DNA from: Aegilops tauschii subsp. strangulata
Taxonomy: Eukaryota > Streptophyta > Magnoliopsida > Poales > Poaceae
Length of the DNA: 64,000 nucleotides
Direction of reading: 5' to 3'
Assembly (NCBI RefSeq): GCF_002575655.3
Contig: NC_053035.3
Coordinates: 498,944,601-499,008,600, forward strand
A model generated the notes under the pieces. That model did no database searches. It saw only the letters and a program-made list of their open reading frames with translations, and was not told the origin of the DNA. The translations under genes were made by a program, and so were the position numbers. The stretch's first letter is position 1. The number at the start of each line of letters is the position of its first letter. Below, in pieces: positions 1 through 11,149 of this stretch.

Positions 1-1600
1 TGTCTATGATATGATCATAGAGATGAATATTTGAGTTACGAGTTTGGTACACAATTAAGACATTGTGGAAATTGTTTCACAACTAATACCGCCTGGAACA
101 CCATAGTGTGATGGTGTGTCCGAACATCATAAATGCACCCTATTGGATATGGTGCATACCATGATGTCTCTTATCGAATTACCACTATCGTTTATGGGTT
201 AGGCATTAGAGACAACCGCATTCACTTTAATAGGGAACCACGTAATTCCGTTGAGATGACACCGTATGAAATACGGTTTAGAGAAACCTAAGCTGTCGTT
301 TATTAAAAGTTTGGGGCTGCGACGCTTATGTGAAAAAGTTTCAGGCTGATAAGCTCGAACCCAAAGCGGATAAATGCATCTTCATAGAATACCCAAAATA
401 GTTGGGTATACCTCCTATTTCAGATCTGGAAGCAAAAGTGATTGTTTCTAGAAACGGGTCCTTTCTCGAGGAAAAGTTTCTCTCAAAAGAATTGAGTGGG
501 AAGATGGTGGAGACTTGATGAGGTTATTGAACCATGACTTCAACTAGTGTGTAGCAGGGCACAGGAAGTTGTTCCTGTGGCACCTACACCAATTGAAGTG
601 GAAGCTTATGATAGTGATCATGAAACTTCGGACCAAGTCACTACCAAACCTCGTAGGTCGACAAGGATGCATACTACTTCAGAGTGGTACATAATCCTGT
701 CTTGGAAGTCATGTTGCTAGACAACAATGAACCTACGAGCTATGGAGAAGCGATGGTGGGCCCGGATTCCGGCGAATGGCTCGAGGCCATAAAATCCGAG
801 AGAGGATCCATGTATAAAACAAAGTATAGACTTTGGAAGAACTACTTGATGGTCGTAAGGCTGTTGGGTGCAGATGGATTTTAAAAGGAAGACGGACAAT
901 GATGGTAAGTGTCACCATTAAAGAAAGCTCGACTTGTCGTTAAGATGTTTTCTGACAAGTTCAAGGAGTTGACTGCGATGAGACTTTCTCACCCGTAGCC
1001 ATGCTAAGAGTCTGTTGAAATTATATTAGCAGTTACTGCATTATTTATGAAATCTTACAGATAGGATGTCAAAACATTATTTCCTCGACAATTTTCTTGA
1101 GGAAAGGTTGTATGTGATACAGCCAGAAGGTTTTGTCAATCCTGAAATATGCTAACAAGTATGCAAAGCTCCAACAATCCTTCTAAGGACTGGAGTAAGC
1201 ATCTCGGAGATGGAATGTACGTTTTGATGAGATGATCAAAGATTTTGGGTTTATACAAAGTTTATGAGAAACTTGTATTTCCAAAGAAGTGAGTGGGAGC
1301 ACTATAGAATTTTCGATGAGTATATGTTGTTAACATATTGTTGATCAGAAATGATGTAGAATTTTTGGAAAGCATACAGGGTTATTTGAAAAGTGTTTTT
1401 CAATGGAAAACCTGGATTAAGCTACTTGAACATTGAGCATCAAGATCTATAAGGATAGATCAAAAAACGCTTAATAGTACTTTCAAATGAATACATACCG
1501 TGACAAGATTTTGAAGGAGTTCAAAATAGATCAGCAAAGAAGGAGTTATTGGCTGTGTTACAAGGTGTGAGTATTGAGTAATACTCAAGACCTGATCACC
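1..1600 (+). mobile_element. Degenerate Ty1/Copia pol fragment
   Basis: Conceptual translation in shifting + frames gives Copia polyprotein landmarks in order: an integrase C-terminal/linker region (about 240-520), the start of reverse transcriptase around 700-880 (EPTSYGEAMVGPDSGEWLEA is readable), an ETFSPVAML-like block near 975-1010, and RNase H-proximal sequence up to about 1590. Many stops and frameshifts interrupt it, so it is a dead copy. The left end lies outside the window. The right end stops abruptly where the tandem array begins. The residues resemble the BARE/WIS/Angela group, but I do not assign a family. Confidence 0.85.
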
Positions 1601-1603
1601 GGA

Positions 1604-3238
1604 CGGGGGCGGTGAGGCCTCCGCGGCGGCACAGCCGGCCACGGGAGGCAGGAGCATGCGGCACGACCGGCGCTGCTTTCGGCGGCTAGAGCAAGAAGAC
1701 CAGAGGTTGAAGAAGCACTACGGCCGTTGGATGGACATCGTACGGTCACTATAGCTAGAATCGTTCATATTGACTAAAGTTGACAAAGGCCCCCGTCCCA
1801 GTCAACTTAGTAGGCCCACAAGTCAGCCTCCCACCATGGTGGTTCCCAGCTAGCAGGGGGAGTATTCATTTTTTTTGTGCGTAATAAGGAGGCACTTCCT
1901 TGCGTGCGAAGATATAGGTTGTGTGTCCGAGCTGTCAGCGGCGGTAACTTTTTTTCATGAAATACAGAGGCCCTTTTGGTGGGTCCCTGATGTCAGGTGG
2001 AGGAATCATTATTTTGCGCGTAATAAGGAGGCATTTCCTTGCGTGCGGCCGTGGACCCAGCTGTCGGCCTCTCCACGTACAGTCCACTTCATATGCATGT
2101 CGGTCGTTGACCGCGTTGACCAGGCCGCGCCGAGAGCACCAGGGCGGTGGACCACGGCGAGGCCTAGGAAGGGAACGACACGGAGGCAGGGAAGACTCAG
2201 CAGTTGTTTCCCACGCGGAGGGGAGTACGACTGTACAAGGGTTTACTGGTTCGTCTGCCGTCGCCGGAGAATAACAGCAGGTGTGGGTCAGTAGAGGGAT
2301 GGCTAGGCCAGCGATGGGAGTACAGTGGGGCGGTGAGGCCTGCGCGGCAGCAGAGCCGGCCGCGGGGAGGAGGGAGCAGGCAGTCCCGCGGGCGCTTGTT
2401 TGAGCGGCAGCAGCAGGAAGAGCAGAGATTGAAGAAGCACGACGGCCGTTGGATGGCCATCCAACAGTCACTGCTTGTGCGTCAACCTTTTTTTAGGAAA
2501 GCCTCAAATCTGTGAAAAACAGCATACAGCCCATCTGCCATTATTTCTAATAATTTACAGCCCATTTGCTAATTATTAAGGTTTTTTTGGAGCCCATATT
2601 GTTTTTGTTAGCATTACAGCCCATATTGTGGCCACGGTTAAAAAATTATACGAAATTTTGCATATTTCGGTGCGGTCCGAACTGTTTTTAATCCTGAAAT
2701 TTCGACTCACATTCAAGCTGATTTTAAAAATAAATGTATATCAATATAAAATCCAACAAATTCTCCACGCATAAAAATTAATGTAATTTAAAATCTCAAA
2801 ATGAAAAAAAAGAGATTTGAAACTAATTGCCGGTTTGATGTGTTTTAAAAATGTACAGCCCATTTCTCATTACTGATGGGCCATTTTCTCGGCCAGCCGA
2901 ATGAAAGCTCTCCTCGTCTTGAAAGATTTGCAGCCCAATAGGCCTGACAAAGCGACTTACTTGGCAAATCACAAAAAAACTGGGCTGTGGCCATGGACCC
3001 AACTGTCAGCCTCTCCACGTACAGTACTCTTCCGATGGAAGTCGTTCCTTGACCACGTTGACCACGCCGCGCGGAGAGCACCACGGCGGTGGACCGGCGA
3101 GGCCTAGGAAGGGGACGACGCGGAGCCGGGGAAGACGCGGCAGTGGAAGCCCGCGCGGAGAGGAGTACGAGGGTTCACTGGTTCGGCTGCGGTGTGAGGC
3201 TGCCGTCGCCGCAGGGCCTGGCCAGCGGTGGGAATAGT
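1604..3238. repeat. Array unit 1 (complete)
   Basis: Complete unit of about 1635 bases. It retains a ~63-base segment around 1997-2060, between the GGTCCCTGATGTCAG motif and the first module, which copy 2 lacks. Confidence 0.85.
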
Positions 3239-4810
3239 AGGGGGCGGTGAGGCCTCCGCGGCAGCACAGCCGGCCACGGGAGGCAAGAGCATGCGACACG
3301 ACTGACGCTGCTTTGGGCGGCTGGAGCAGGAAGACCAGAGGTTGAAGAAGCACTACGGCCGTTGGATGGACATCGTACGGTCACTGGAGCTAGAATCGTT
3401 TATATTGACTAAAGTTGACAAAGGCCCCCGTCCCAGTCAACTTAGTAGGCCCACAAGTCAGCCTCCCACCACGGTGGGTCCCAGCTAGCAGGGGAAGTAT
3501 TCATTTTTTTTGCGTAATAAGGAGGCACTTCCTTGCTTGCGAAGATATAGCTGGTGGGTCCGAGCTGTCAGCGGCGGTAACATTTTTTTCGCGAAATACA
3601 GTGGCCCTTTCGGTGGGTCCCTAATGTCAGCAGTCCGCCTCTCCACATACAGTCCACTTCAGATGCATGTCGGTCGTTGACCATGTTGACCAGGCCGCGC
3701 CTAGAGCACCAGGGCGGTGGACGATGACGAGGCCTAGGAAGGGAACGACAGGGAGGCAGGGAAGACTCGGCAGTTGTTTCCCACGCGGAGGGGAGTACGA
3801 CTGTACGAGGGTTTATTGGTTCGTCTGCCGTCGCCGGAGAATAATAGCAGGTGTGGGTGAGTAGAGGGATGGCTAGGCCAGCGATGGGAGTACGATGGGG
3901 CGGTGAGGCCTGCGCGGCAGCAGAGCCGGCCACGGGGAGGAGGGAGCAGGCAGTCCCGCCGGCGCTTGTTTGAGCGGCTGGAGCAGGAAGAGCAGAGATT
4001 GAAGAAGCACGACGGCCGTTGGATGGCCATCCAACAGTCACTGCTTGTGCGTCAACTTTTTTTTAGGAAAGCCTCAAATCTGTGGAAAACAGCATACGGC
4101 CCATCTGCTATTATTTATAATAATTTATAGCCCATTTGCTAATTATTAAGGTTTTTTTGGAGCCCATATTCTTGTTGTTAGCATTACAGCCCATATTGTG
4201 GCCACGGTTAAAAAATTATACGAAATTTTACATATTTCGGTGCGGTCCGAACTGTTTTTAATCCCGAAATTTCGACTCACATTCAAACTGATTTTAAAAA
4301 TAAATGTATATCAATATAAAATCCAACAAATTCTCCACGCATAAAAATTAATTTAATTTAAAATCTCGAAATGAAAAAAAAGACATTTGAAACTAATTGC
4401 CGGTTTGATGTGTTTTAAAAATGTACAGCCCATTTCTCATTACTGGTGGGCCATTTTCTCGGCCAGCCGAATGAAAGCTCTCCTCGTCTTGAAAGATTTG
4501 CAGCCCAACAGGCCTGACAAAGCGACTTACTTGGCAAATCATAAAAAAACTGGGCTCTGGCCGTGGACCCAGCTGTCAGCCTCTCCACGTACAGTACTCT
4601 TCCGATGGAAGTCGTTCCTTGACCACGTTGACCACGCCGCGCGGGGAGCACCACGGCGGTGGACGACGGCGAGGCCTAGGAAGGGGACGACGTGGAGCTG
4701 GGGAAGACGCGGCAGTGGAAGCCCGTGCGGAGAGGAGTATGAGGGTTCACTGGTTCGGCTGCGGTGTGAGGCTGCCGTCGCCGCAGGGCCTGGCCAGCGG
4801 TGGGAATAGT
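3239..4810. repeat. Array unit 2 (complete, internal deletion)
   Basis: Complete unit of about 1572 bases. The sequence jumps from CCCTAATGTCAG to the CCGCCTCTCCAC motif near 3625, so it lacks about 63 bases present in units 1 and 3. Confidence 0.85.
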
Positions 4811-5588
4811 AGGGGCCGGTGAGGCCTCCGTGGCAGCACAGCCGGCCACGGGAGGCAGGAGCATGCGGCACGACCGGCGCTGCTTTGGGCGGCTGGAGCA
4901 AGAAGACCAGAGGTTGAAGAAGCACTACGGCCATTGGATGGACATCGTACGGTCACTAGAGCTAGAATCGTTCATATTGACTAAAGTTGACAAAGGCCCC
5001 CATCCTAGTCAACTTAGTAGGCCCACAAGTCAGCCTCCCACCATGGTGGGTCCCAGCTAGCAGGGGGAGTATTCATTTTTTTATGCGTAATAAGGGGGCA
5101 CTTCCTTGCATACGAAGATATAGCTGGTGGGTCCGAGCTGTCACCGGCGATAACGTTTTTTCGCGAAATACAGAGGCCCTTTCGGTGGGTCCCTGATGTC
5201 AGGTGGAGGAATCATTATTTTGCGCGTAATAAGGAGGCATTTCCTTGCGTGCGGACGTGGACCCAGCTGTCGGCCTCTCCACGTACAGTCCACTTCAGAT
5301 GCATGTCGGTCGTTGACCACGTTGACCAGGCCGCGCCGAGAGCACCAGGACGGTGGATGACGGCGAGGCCTAGGAAGGGAACGACACGGAGGCAGGGCAG
5401 ACTCGGCAGTTGTTTCCCACGCGGAGGGGAGTACGACTATACGAGGGTTTACTGGTTCATCTGCCGTCGCCGAAGAATAACAGCAGGTGTGGGTGAGTAG
5501 AGGGATGGCTAGGCCAGCGATGGGAGTACGGTGGAGCGGTGAGGCCTGCGCGGCAGCAGAGCCGGCCGCGGGGAGGAGGGAGCAGGCC
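4811..5588. repeat. Array unit 3 (truncated)
   Basis: Third unit, ending mid-module at the GGAGGAGGGAGCAGGC motif, after which the sequence becomes unrelated. It has the ~63-base segment missing from unit 2, so it is closer to unit 1 in that respect. Confidence 0.85.
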
Positions 5589-6176
5589 TAGACGGGGCAG
5601 CCCAAAACCACGTCCAACACTTGCCAAAACTTCGTCCCTCGTTTTCTCTGTGTTTCGCACACTCGACATTGTGTGGGCATTTTGACTGTGCATCATATGA
5701 AGATGTGCTATGCATGAATGTTGATCAGCATGATGTTAACTGGCTAGTAGTTCCATTTTCGACCATGAATAAAACTTCCAACATGATGTTAACTCTGTTT
5801 GAAAAGGCCGTGTTAATATAAATGCTCTGCCTCTGAAAGTTGCAGTTTCTTATCTGAAACTAAACTTGCAGTTTCTTATCTGAAACTGAAACTTGCAGTT
5901 TCTTCTCTGAGAATCACATTGTCTGCACTTTTATACTCCTATGAAACTACATTTTTTTAAGTGCTAAAAATAGATCTCTAGAATTCATAAAATACTTCAT
6001 ATGCTCAATACTGCAAATCTGAAATTCAAAAGACATTCATATCTGAAAGTACTTTCAAAATACACAACACAAAACAGAATTCACAACCTGCAAATACTGA
6101 CAACCCTAAGCTCCTCCTGACAATTCACAACCTGCCCGACTATTGGGCTGGCGGGGGGGGGGGGGGCAGCCCCCTC
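5589..6176. other. Low-coding AT-rich stretch
   Basis: No gene seen. About 5832-5910 has three copies of a ~26-base repeat built on CTGAAACT and TTGCAGTTTCTT. A run of 14 G lies at 6153-6166, just before the end of the ORF on the other strand. Confidence 0.6.
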
Positions 6177-6827
6177 CTATTCCTCGGCGGCAGACAGCCG
6201 CCCCGTGAGATGATGTGAACGGCGAGGGAGACGATGGCGGGGAAGCGTCGTCGGGCCAACTGCTTTTCTCCTCTTGCAGTTGGGTTCGGTCGACGAAGAC
6301 TCCACCGGCTCGCTCTGGCAGGACACCCTCACAAACGGCACCCAGTAGATGCTCGATCCTTCAATCTCTGGTGGATGCTCCATCTGGGATCGATACTCCC
6401 ACCACCGCTCCCTCATGATCGGATTCGGTGAATCTGTTTGCTCCATGGCCCAGAGGAGCAGCTCTATGTACTCCAGCACGACTCCCTCCGGGAGTATCGC
6501 CGCCTTTTCACTCTGTTGCAGATATTTGGCCATGGATGTCGCCGTCGCCGCTAGTTGGTCCTTGTTGTCAAACCAAGACTGTATCTCCAACATCCTAGCT
6601 AGCTTCACAGGGTCACCGTCTGCGATCCTCACATATCGGTTGTACTCCTCCATCGATCTACTTCTCCACAGCACCTTCACTCGTCGGCAGTGGTTTTTGA
6701 ATGGAAGAGGAGAGGAGCAGCGCTGGTTTTGGATTAGAACGGGAGAGGAGCGACGCTGGTTTTGGACTGGAACAGGAGAGGAGGGGCGGTGGTTTTGAAA
6801 TGGAAGAGGAGAGGAGCGGCGCTGCAT
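6177..6827 (-). CDS. Unrecognised 216-aa protein with N-terminal SSP repeats
   Basis: Open frame of 216 codons on the minus strand. An in-frame stop lies immediately before the ATG, so the frame cannot extend upstream. Residues 1-50 are four copies of an 11-residue repeat of the form SSPxxxQNxRx, encoded by a DNA minisatellite. From about residue 60 (MEEYNRYVRIADGDPVKLAR) to 180 the composition looks like a normal globular protein, rich in Leu, Ala, Glu and Trp, with a probable helical stretch (LEIQSWFDNKDQL to LLLWAMEQTD). The C-terminus is basic. I do not recognise the family. The start could instead be the internal Met at about residue 60, which would leave the repeat untranslated. There is no visible intron. 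Confidence 0.4.
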   Translation of the reverse strand: MQRRSSPLPFQNHRPSSPVPVQNQRRSSPVLIQNQRCSSPLPFKNHCRRVKVLWRSRSMEEYNRYVRIADGDPVKLARMLEIQSWFDNKDQLAATATSMAKYLQQSEKAAILPEGVVLEYIELLLWAMEQTDSPNPIMRERWWEYRSQMEHPPEIEGSSIYWVPFVRVSCQSEPVESSSTEPNCKRRKAVGPTTLPRHRLPRRSHHLTGRLSAAEE

Positions 6828-6900
6828 TTAGATTGGAACAGGAGAGGAGCGGCGGTGGTTTAAGAGGAGAAGAGCGGAAGAGCGGCGCTGGTCTTGGAAG
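6690..6900. repeat. ~33-bp minisatellite (about six copies)
   Basis: Degenerate tandem repeat with core GGAGAGGAGCGGCGCTGGTT, open in several frames. It forms the first ~50 codons of the minus-strand ORF at 6177-6827 and continues beyond its start codon. Confidence 0.75.
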
Positions 6901-6960
6901 TATTTTTTTGTTGTTTTGCGTATTTTGGGTCAAAGTTTGACCACGTACTGTATTTGACAA

Positions 6961-8595
6961 GCAAAATGTGAATGCATGTCACCAAAAATTGTATCGTTTG
7001 GTTCATATCTGAATGTACTTTCAAATTATATTATTTTCGCAACGTATAACATATATTTTATGTGCGAAGAGAGCAACACTAGCAAGCAAGCGTGGAGGCT
7101 CCTACCTATATAGTGGAGTAGTACTAGTTTTCTTTTGTCTACCGGAGCCGGCTTGACCTCGTCAATGACTGTCAAGAAGTCTTCATGCACATGGCTCGGA
7201 GGCGTAGTTGTCGTCATTTTGATCTGAAGCGCCGGATTATAACATATAACACGAAAAAATGCCACATGACAAGAAATCATAACCTCACTGCCCAAAGGAG
7301 ACAACATGAATCCCGACGGACAAACTAGACGAGGAACAAAACTCAAATTAAAGATAAACTCATAGAAAAGGGGTCCGTCGATAGATGTCCTAATTAACAT
7401 AGCCGGCTTGACCTAGATGGCAGCCGAGTAGTCACTGTTCGTGCATGTGCCCCCAATGACTAGCCCAACTCAGTTGTCGCTGTTTAACCCTCGCAGTGAT
7501 CCGAAGCACATGACACCTAATTTTGCGAGATGACAAGAAACCTTTTTTTAGATTTCTCACCACAACTACAGCCATGTACAACACAGCCTGCACGATATGT
7601 AGACGATAGCCAATCCAGGCGTGTCTGCTGGAGTCTGGTCACATGCATGGACGAACTGATCTTCTGTGTCTTGCATGGATCGTCCAGGCACCAACGTAGT
7701 ACAACACTTCTCTAGTACTATCGCTCGTCTCCCTCTTCTATTAAGTCACCCGACTTGCGGGGCCGGGGAGTGTGCCTATGGTCAGTTCTCAATTGCCGTC
7801 CCACATGTGTGTGCAAACGCAATATGACGCGCGTTCCATTCGGAGAGCAGCGTGCCAGACCGACCGACCGTCTGGGGTGCAACGCGAACGCGACGGGCGT
7901 GTTGTAGACTCCGTACATGTGTACCGCCGTTTTCTAGACGCTTTGCTCCATGGCGCGGGCGCAATCCATGGATACAAAATTAGTATATTGTATACTATTT
8001 AAAAGTCGAGGGCGGAGCTTTTCTTGCGCGGTAGGCGGGGCAGTTCCGCCTAGTCGGTTCGACAAAGGCGCGAGACGACGAGGGAGTAGGCTGCTGCAAA
8101 CGTAGGGCTGTGTGATTTGACAGCGAGTTACTGCTGGACAAGTGGGGCCCCGTGATTTGACTTGCCATTATCATTTTAACTGCGGCGCTACGACTGGCGT
8201 GAGTTTCCTGATTCCTGACCACCTCCATACAGGTGCCTCTCCCAATGCTGCACCATGTAGTAGAGGCTGGCTCTTGCATGAGAGCCCACTTCTCCATTTT
8301 TTCCTTGCCTCTCTTTCCTCCACATATGCAAAAATGCCATGTAAAGCGCACTATTGTACTTACTTTTACTTGCTCCTACATGTGCTTAAGCTTGCCACAT
8401 AGGCATAAAGTCTGATGTGGCAAGTTAATCAAGAAGAGAGAGACTAGTTTGGTGACCCAAGGAAGAAACGGTGCTAAGCGCGTGTACCTAGGTGAAAAGG
8501 CAATTTTGAGTCTATAACTAATTAAATGAAGCAAACTTAGCAACACCATTTCATTGGAAGAGGTCACTCCTTGGCAAATGCAATAAATACTAGTA
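6961..8595. other. No supported gene
   Basis: Several short ORFs (61-124 codons) occur on both strands, but none has a recognisable domain or a plausible gene structure. The stretch contains one copy of a dispersed repeat (7940-8190) and a TCATATCTGA-containing 24-base motif at 7003-7026 that also occurs at 6037-6060. Confidence 0.5.
7940..8190. repeat. Direct repeat, copy A
   Basis: Shares blocks with 9968-10150 in the same order: TTTGCTCCATGGCGC, GGGCGG near a GGGGCAGT block, and GTGATTTGAC with TTACTGCTGGA. The two copies are about 2 kb apart and clearly diverged. Confidence 0.65.
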
Positions 8596-8676
8596 CTCCC
8601 TATGTCCCATAATATAAGAACGTTTTTGGCACTACACTAGTGTCAAAAACGTTCTTATATTATGGGACGGAGGGAG
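8596..8676. mobile_element. Stowaway MITE (81 bp, Athos-like)
   Basis: Near-perfect palindrome starting CTCCCTATGTCCCATAATAT and ending with its complement GGGACGGAGGGAG, flanked by TA on both sides (8594-8595 and 8677-8678). Size and sequence match the short Stowaway (Tc1/mariner-derived) MITEs common in Triticeae. The Athos label is from memory. Confidence 0.9.
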
Positions 8677-8867
8677 TACGAAGAAAGAGATAGAGAGGAG
8701 TAAAAAAAATTATACGTATAGCAAACCTTATAGCCAACCTTGTTGTAGTATGAGTGACTAAGTGATGACTATGTATGACATGCCAACATTAGATAGCCTA
8801 ACGCACCGTGTTAAATCTCCAAGGGCGCGACCGCGCGAGCGACGCGACGGTCCTGATAGGCGCGACC

Positions 8868-9032
8868 ATGATACGGGCTGCTGGCAGCCCTTGGATCTGA
8901 GATCAAAAGGTCACATGCTAAGTTGCTGAAAATTTGCAGAATAACCCTCCAGGATAGGATATTCACCCATAGGTCTAGAATCACGCCATGAAACCGTTCG
9001 ATCTCCAAGGGCTCTCGGAAGCCCGTATCATG
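8868..9032. repeat. Short inverted-repeat element
   Basis: CATGATACGGGCTG... at 8868 is matched in reverse complement by ...AGCCCGTATCATG at 9032. Arms are about 32 bases, with a few mismatches, around a ~100-base centre. It is probably a small MITE, family unknown. It lies just upstream of the exonuclease pseudogene. Confidence 0.55.
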
Positions 9033-9186
9033 GGAGAATGGAAAGCCACTACCCTGTCGTTCGCACGCTGGCAGTTTGCTCCTACTCGTCCCCGCACGTC
9101 CTTCAATACTACGGCGGTTCGCTCCTAGTCATCCCGTCCATTCACATTACGGCAGTTCCACTAATCCTAACCCTCCTCCCAAATCC

Positions 9187-9516
9187 ATGGCGTCCCAAAT
9201 CTCCACGATCGGCGGTGAGTACAAGGTTAGAACCATCACCGGCGATGAGTTCGACGTCATCTACACCCGTTCTTCCGCGACGGTGAAAGGATGCCTTTCT
9301 CGCTTCACACGCATGTTCGAAGACTCATATGATGAGTGGGTCGCTGGGCTAGATGTTGAGTACACCACAGTCCTGGGATGAGAGAAGGATCTAAAGGACG
9401 AAGAGAGGAAGAAGCCCGCCGTGGTCCAGGTTTGCGTGCATGACTTATGCTTGGTCTACCACATATGCCATGCCGACGTTGAGTGCCAGGATTTTAAGGA
9501 CTTCCTCGAGAGCAAC
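9187..9516 (+). pseudogene. Broken 3'-5' exonuclease-domain gene (WRN/RNase D-like)
   Basis: From the ATG at 9187 the frame reads like grass proteins of the DEDD 3'-5' exonuclease (Werner exonuclease-like) group. It has an N-terminal beta-rich segment, then GLDVEYT at about codons 56-62, matching exonuclease motif I (D-x-E). After a stop it continues with VVQVCVHDLCLVYHICHAD, matching the usual LQLC...CLVF..LHAD strand. An in-frame TGA at 9379-9381 lies between these two blocks, and the same frame stays open to about 9516, consistent with a single Arg-codon transition. The rest of the domain (motifs II and III) is missing, replaced by Tourist-like MITE sequence. The family assignment is motif-based. 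Confidence 0.65.
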
Positions 9517-9850
9517 CGTCGTTATTTTAGTCTGACTAAAAATAGTCTCTTTAAGAGGCTAAAGTTCCAAGCACCCCTAACTAAAGAGGGGCTAAAACTA
9601 GTCTTGAGACTAAATTTTTTTAGTCAGGGGTACCCCTACTAAACTGTGGATTAGTCCTCTCTCTACTCATTTAACTCCTCTCCTTTAACACAAGCGAGTT
9701 CCGGATTGGAGGGTTTGGAGGATAATAAATGCTCATTAACTTGATTTTAGCCTTTTTAGTATTTGGATCCAAGCATGGGTGAGGCTAGCATGTTTTAGTC
9801 CCACTACTTTTAGTCATGGGACTAAAACGTATCCAAGCACCCTCTTAGTT
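9517..9850. mobile_element. Tourist/Harbinger-like MITE remnants
   Basis: Repeated TTTAGTC and GACTAAAA motifs in both orientations, with two copies of a terminus of the form CCAAGCACCCCTAA (about 9571-9584) and CCAAGCACCCTCTTA (about 9833-9847). Such ends with TAA/TTA targets are typical of Tourist-like elements. The 5' limits are unclear. Insertion here marks the breakpoint of the exonuclease pseudogene. Confidence 0.5.
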
Positions 9851-9967
9851 TTATTTGAGGGGTGGGTTGTGCTGGACACCATTATTGTGACTAGCCTTTT
9901 TAATAGTACTATATGCATAATTTGGCGACGAGCGCGCTCTATATGTACCACCTTTTTTTAATTTCAA

Positions 9968-10150
9968 GTTTTGCTCCATGGCGCAATCCATTGATACTAC
10001 TGCTGTACAAAAGTATACATTTTTTAAAAGGCTAGAGGGCGGGGCAGTCTAGCTTGGTCAGTTTCACGAGAGGCGAGGGCCTTTGTGATTTGACGGCTCA
10101 TTACTGCTGGAACGCGGGGCCTTGTGATTTGACTGCTCGTATAAATGCGC
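9968..10150. repeat. Direct repeat, copy B
   Basis: Diverged second copy of 7940-8190, with the same order of blocks. It lies downstream (3') of the minus-strand coiled-coil pseudogene. Confidence 0.65.
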
Positions 10151-10425
10151 CGACGACCTGATCGAGGAGGAGCAAAGAACCGTGCGGTATACTCAAGTTT
10201 TCCACTGGAGTAGTACTGCGACGGAGGAGCACGAAACACGGCAGCCCAGTGCCATATGGCGATAAAAAATGATCTAATTTGCTAGTCATCTCATTGTTAG
10301 CATTGTTCTATTCATTCCCTCAAAAAAAACATTGTTCTATTCATGCCTCGCAGAGAACGTGACACGTGCGACGAAACACCCGAAGCAAAAGATGAAACAC
10401 AGGAGCAAAAGAAGAAGGAAGAATA
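10151..10425. other. No supported gene
   Basis: Short intergenic stretch between repeat copy B and the coiled-coil pseudogene. Nothing recognisable. Confidence 0.4.
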
Positions 10426-11149
10426 TCACCCCAAATGATCTAATTCGCCGCGGAGTCGTAACTGCTTCTTCATCGCCTCCACGACCTCCATCTCCTTGCG
10501 CGTCTCCTCCGCCATCTTCTTCATTCTGTCCATGACGCGGGATTTCTCGACGCGAGCCTTCATCATCTGTTCCACGGCCGCATTACATACCTTGACAGCA
10601 GCCGGGTGCTCGATGCGGAGCTTCGCCAACTCCTCCTTCTGTTCCATGACGAGGGACTGCAGCATCTTCATCGAGGAACTACTATTCTCATGCAGCTTCT
10701 TCCAGCCGGCGTTCTTCTCCTTCAACAGGTCGATCTCGTGGCAGAGCTTCACCTTGTCCTCCTGAAGTCGCAGGATTTCGCCGGCGCCTTCTTCTCCGAG
10801 GCAATGCTCTTCTTCAGTAGCATCACCAAGCCGGCGGTCAACTCCCCCTGCTGATTGAGCTCAGCGGGCATGTCGTCGAGGCTCTCCTTCAGCAACTCCA
10901 TCAAGCCTTGGATGAACTCCTTCTGTTTATTGAGCTGATCGGGCATTGCCGTCGAGGGATAACGACTCCAGCTCCACTGGCTCGGCATGTTCGCCTCCGT
11001 GGCTAGGGCGCTCCTGGGAGCCATCGCCTGCCCGTGAGAGATCTTTCGAGGTCTCTGCGTGGCGGCGAGCCCTCTTTTTTTTCCGCAGCCTTGGTTGCCG
11101 CTCCCTTGTTACGAGTAGTTCTCGACCTAGAGCTCTGCTCACCGGCCAT
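10426..11149 (-). pseudogene. Frameshifted coiled-coil protein gene
   Basis: Reading the minus strand from an ATG at 11149, the frame starts MAGEQSSRSRTTRN and soon loses phase near a run of eight T on the + strand (about 11076-11083). The protein then continues in other frames: a Lys/Arg-rich segment, a Leu-rich amphipathic stretch (DQLNKQKEFIQGLMELLKES and following), and a long heptad-like coiled coil (KLCHEIDLLKEKNAGWKKLH through MEVVEAMKKQLRLRGELDHL) ending in a stop at 10426. At least two or three frame changes are needed, so it is a pseudogene, or a gene with undetected introns. I do not recognise a named family. The composition is that of a structural or DNA-associated coiled-coil protein. 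Confidence 0.55.

Larger units (their letters stand above)
1604..5588. repeat. Tandem array of a ~1.6 kb unit, about 2.5 copies
   Basis: The same sequence recurs at 1604, 3239 and 4811, giving periods of about 1635 and 1572 bases. Each unit holds two diverged GC-rich modules of about 430 bases (for example 2041-2480 and 2993-3440), both carrying a GACCAnGnTGACCA-type motif and an AGGCCTAGGAAGGG motif. An AT-rich spacer of about 500 bases separates them. The array therefore has a higher-order structure: a module pair duplicated as a block. No known protein is recognisable in any frame. The many short ORFs arise because the GC-rich modules are open in several frames. Confidence 0.9.

Noticed and set aside
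1935..5500. Many 60-178 codon ORFs on both strands of the 1.6 kb array
   Set aside because: They mirror one another in several frames of GC-rich sequence, recur with each unit, and show no known domain or consistent frame.
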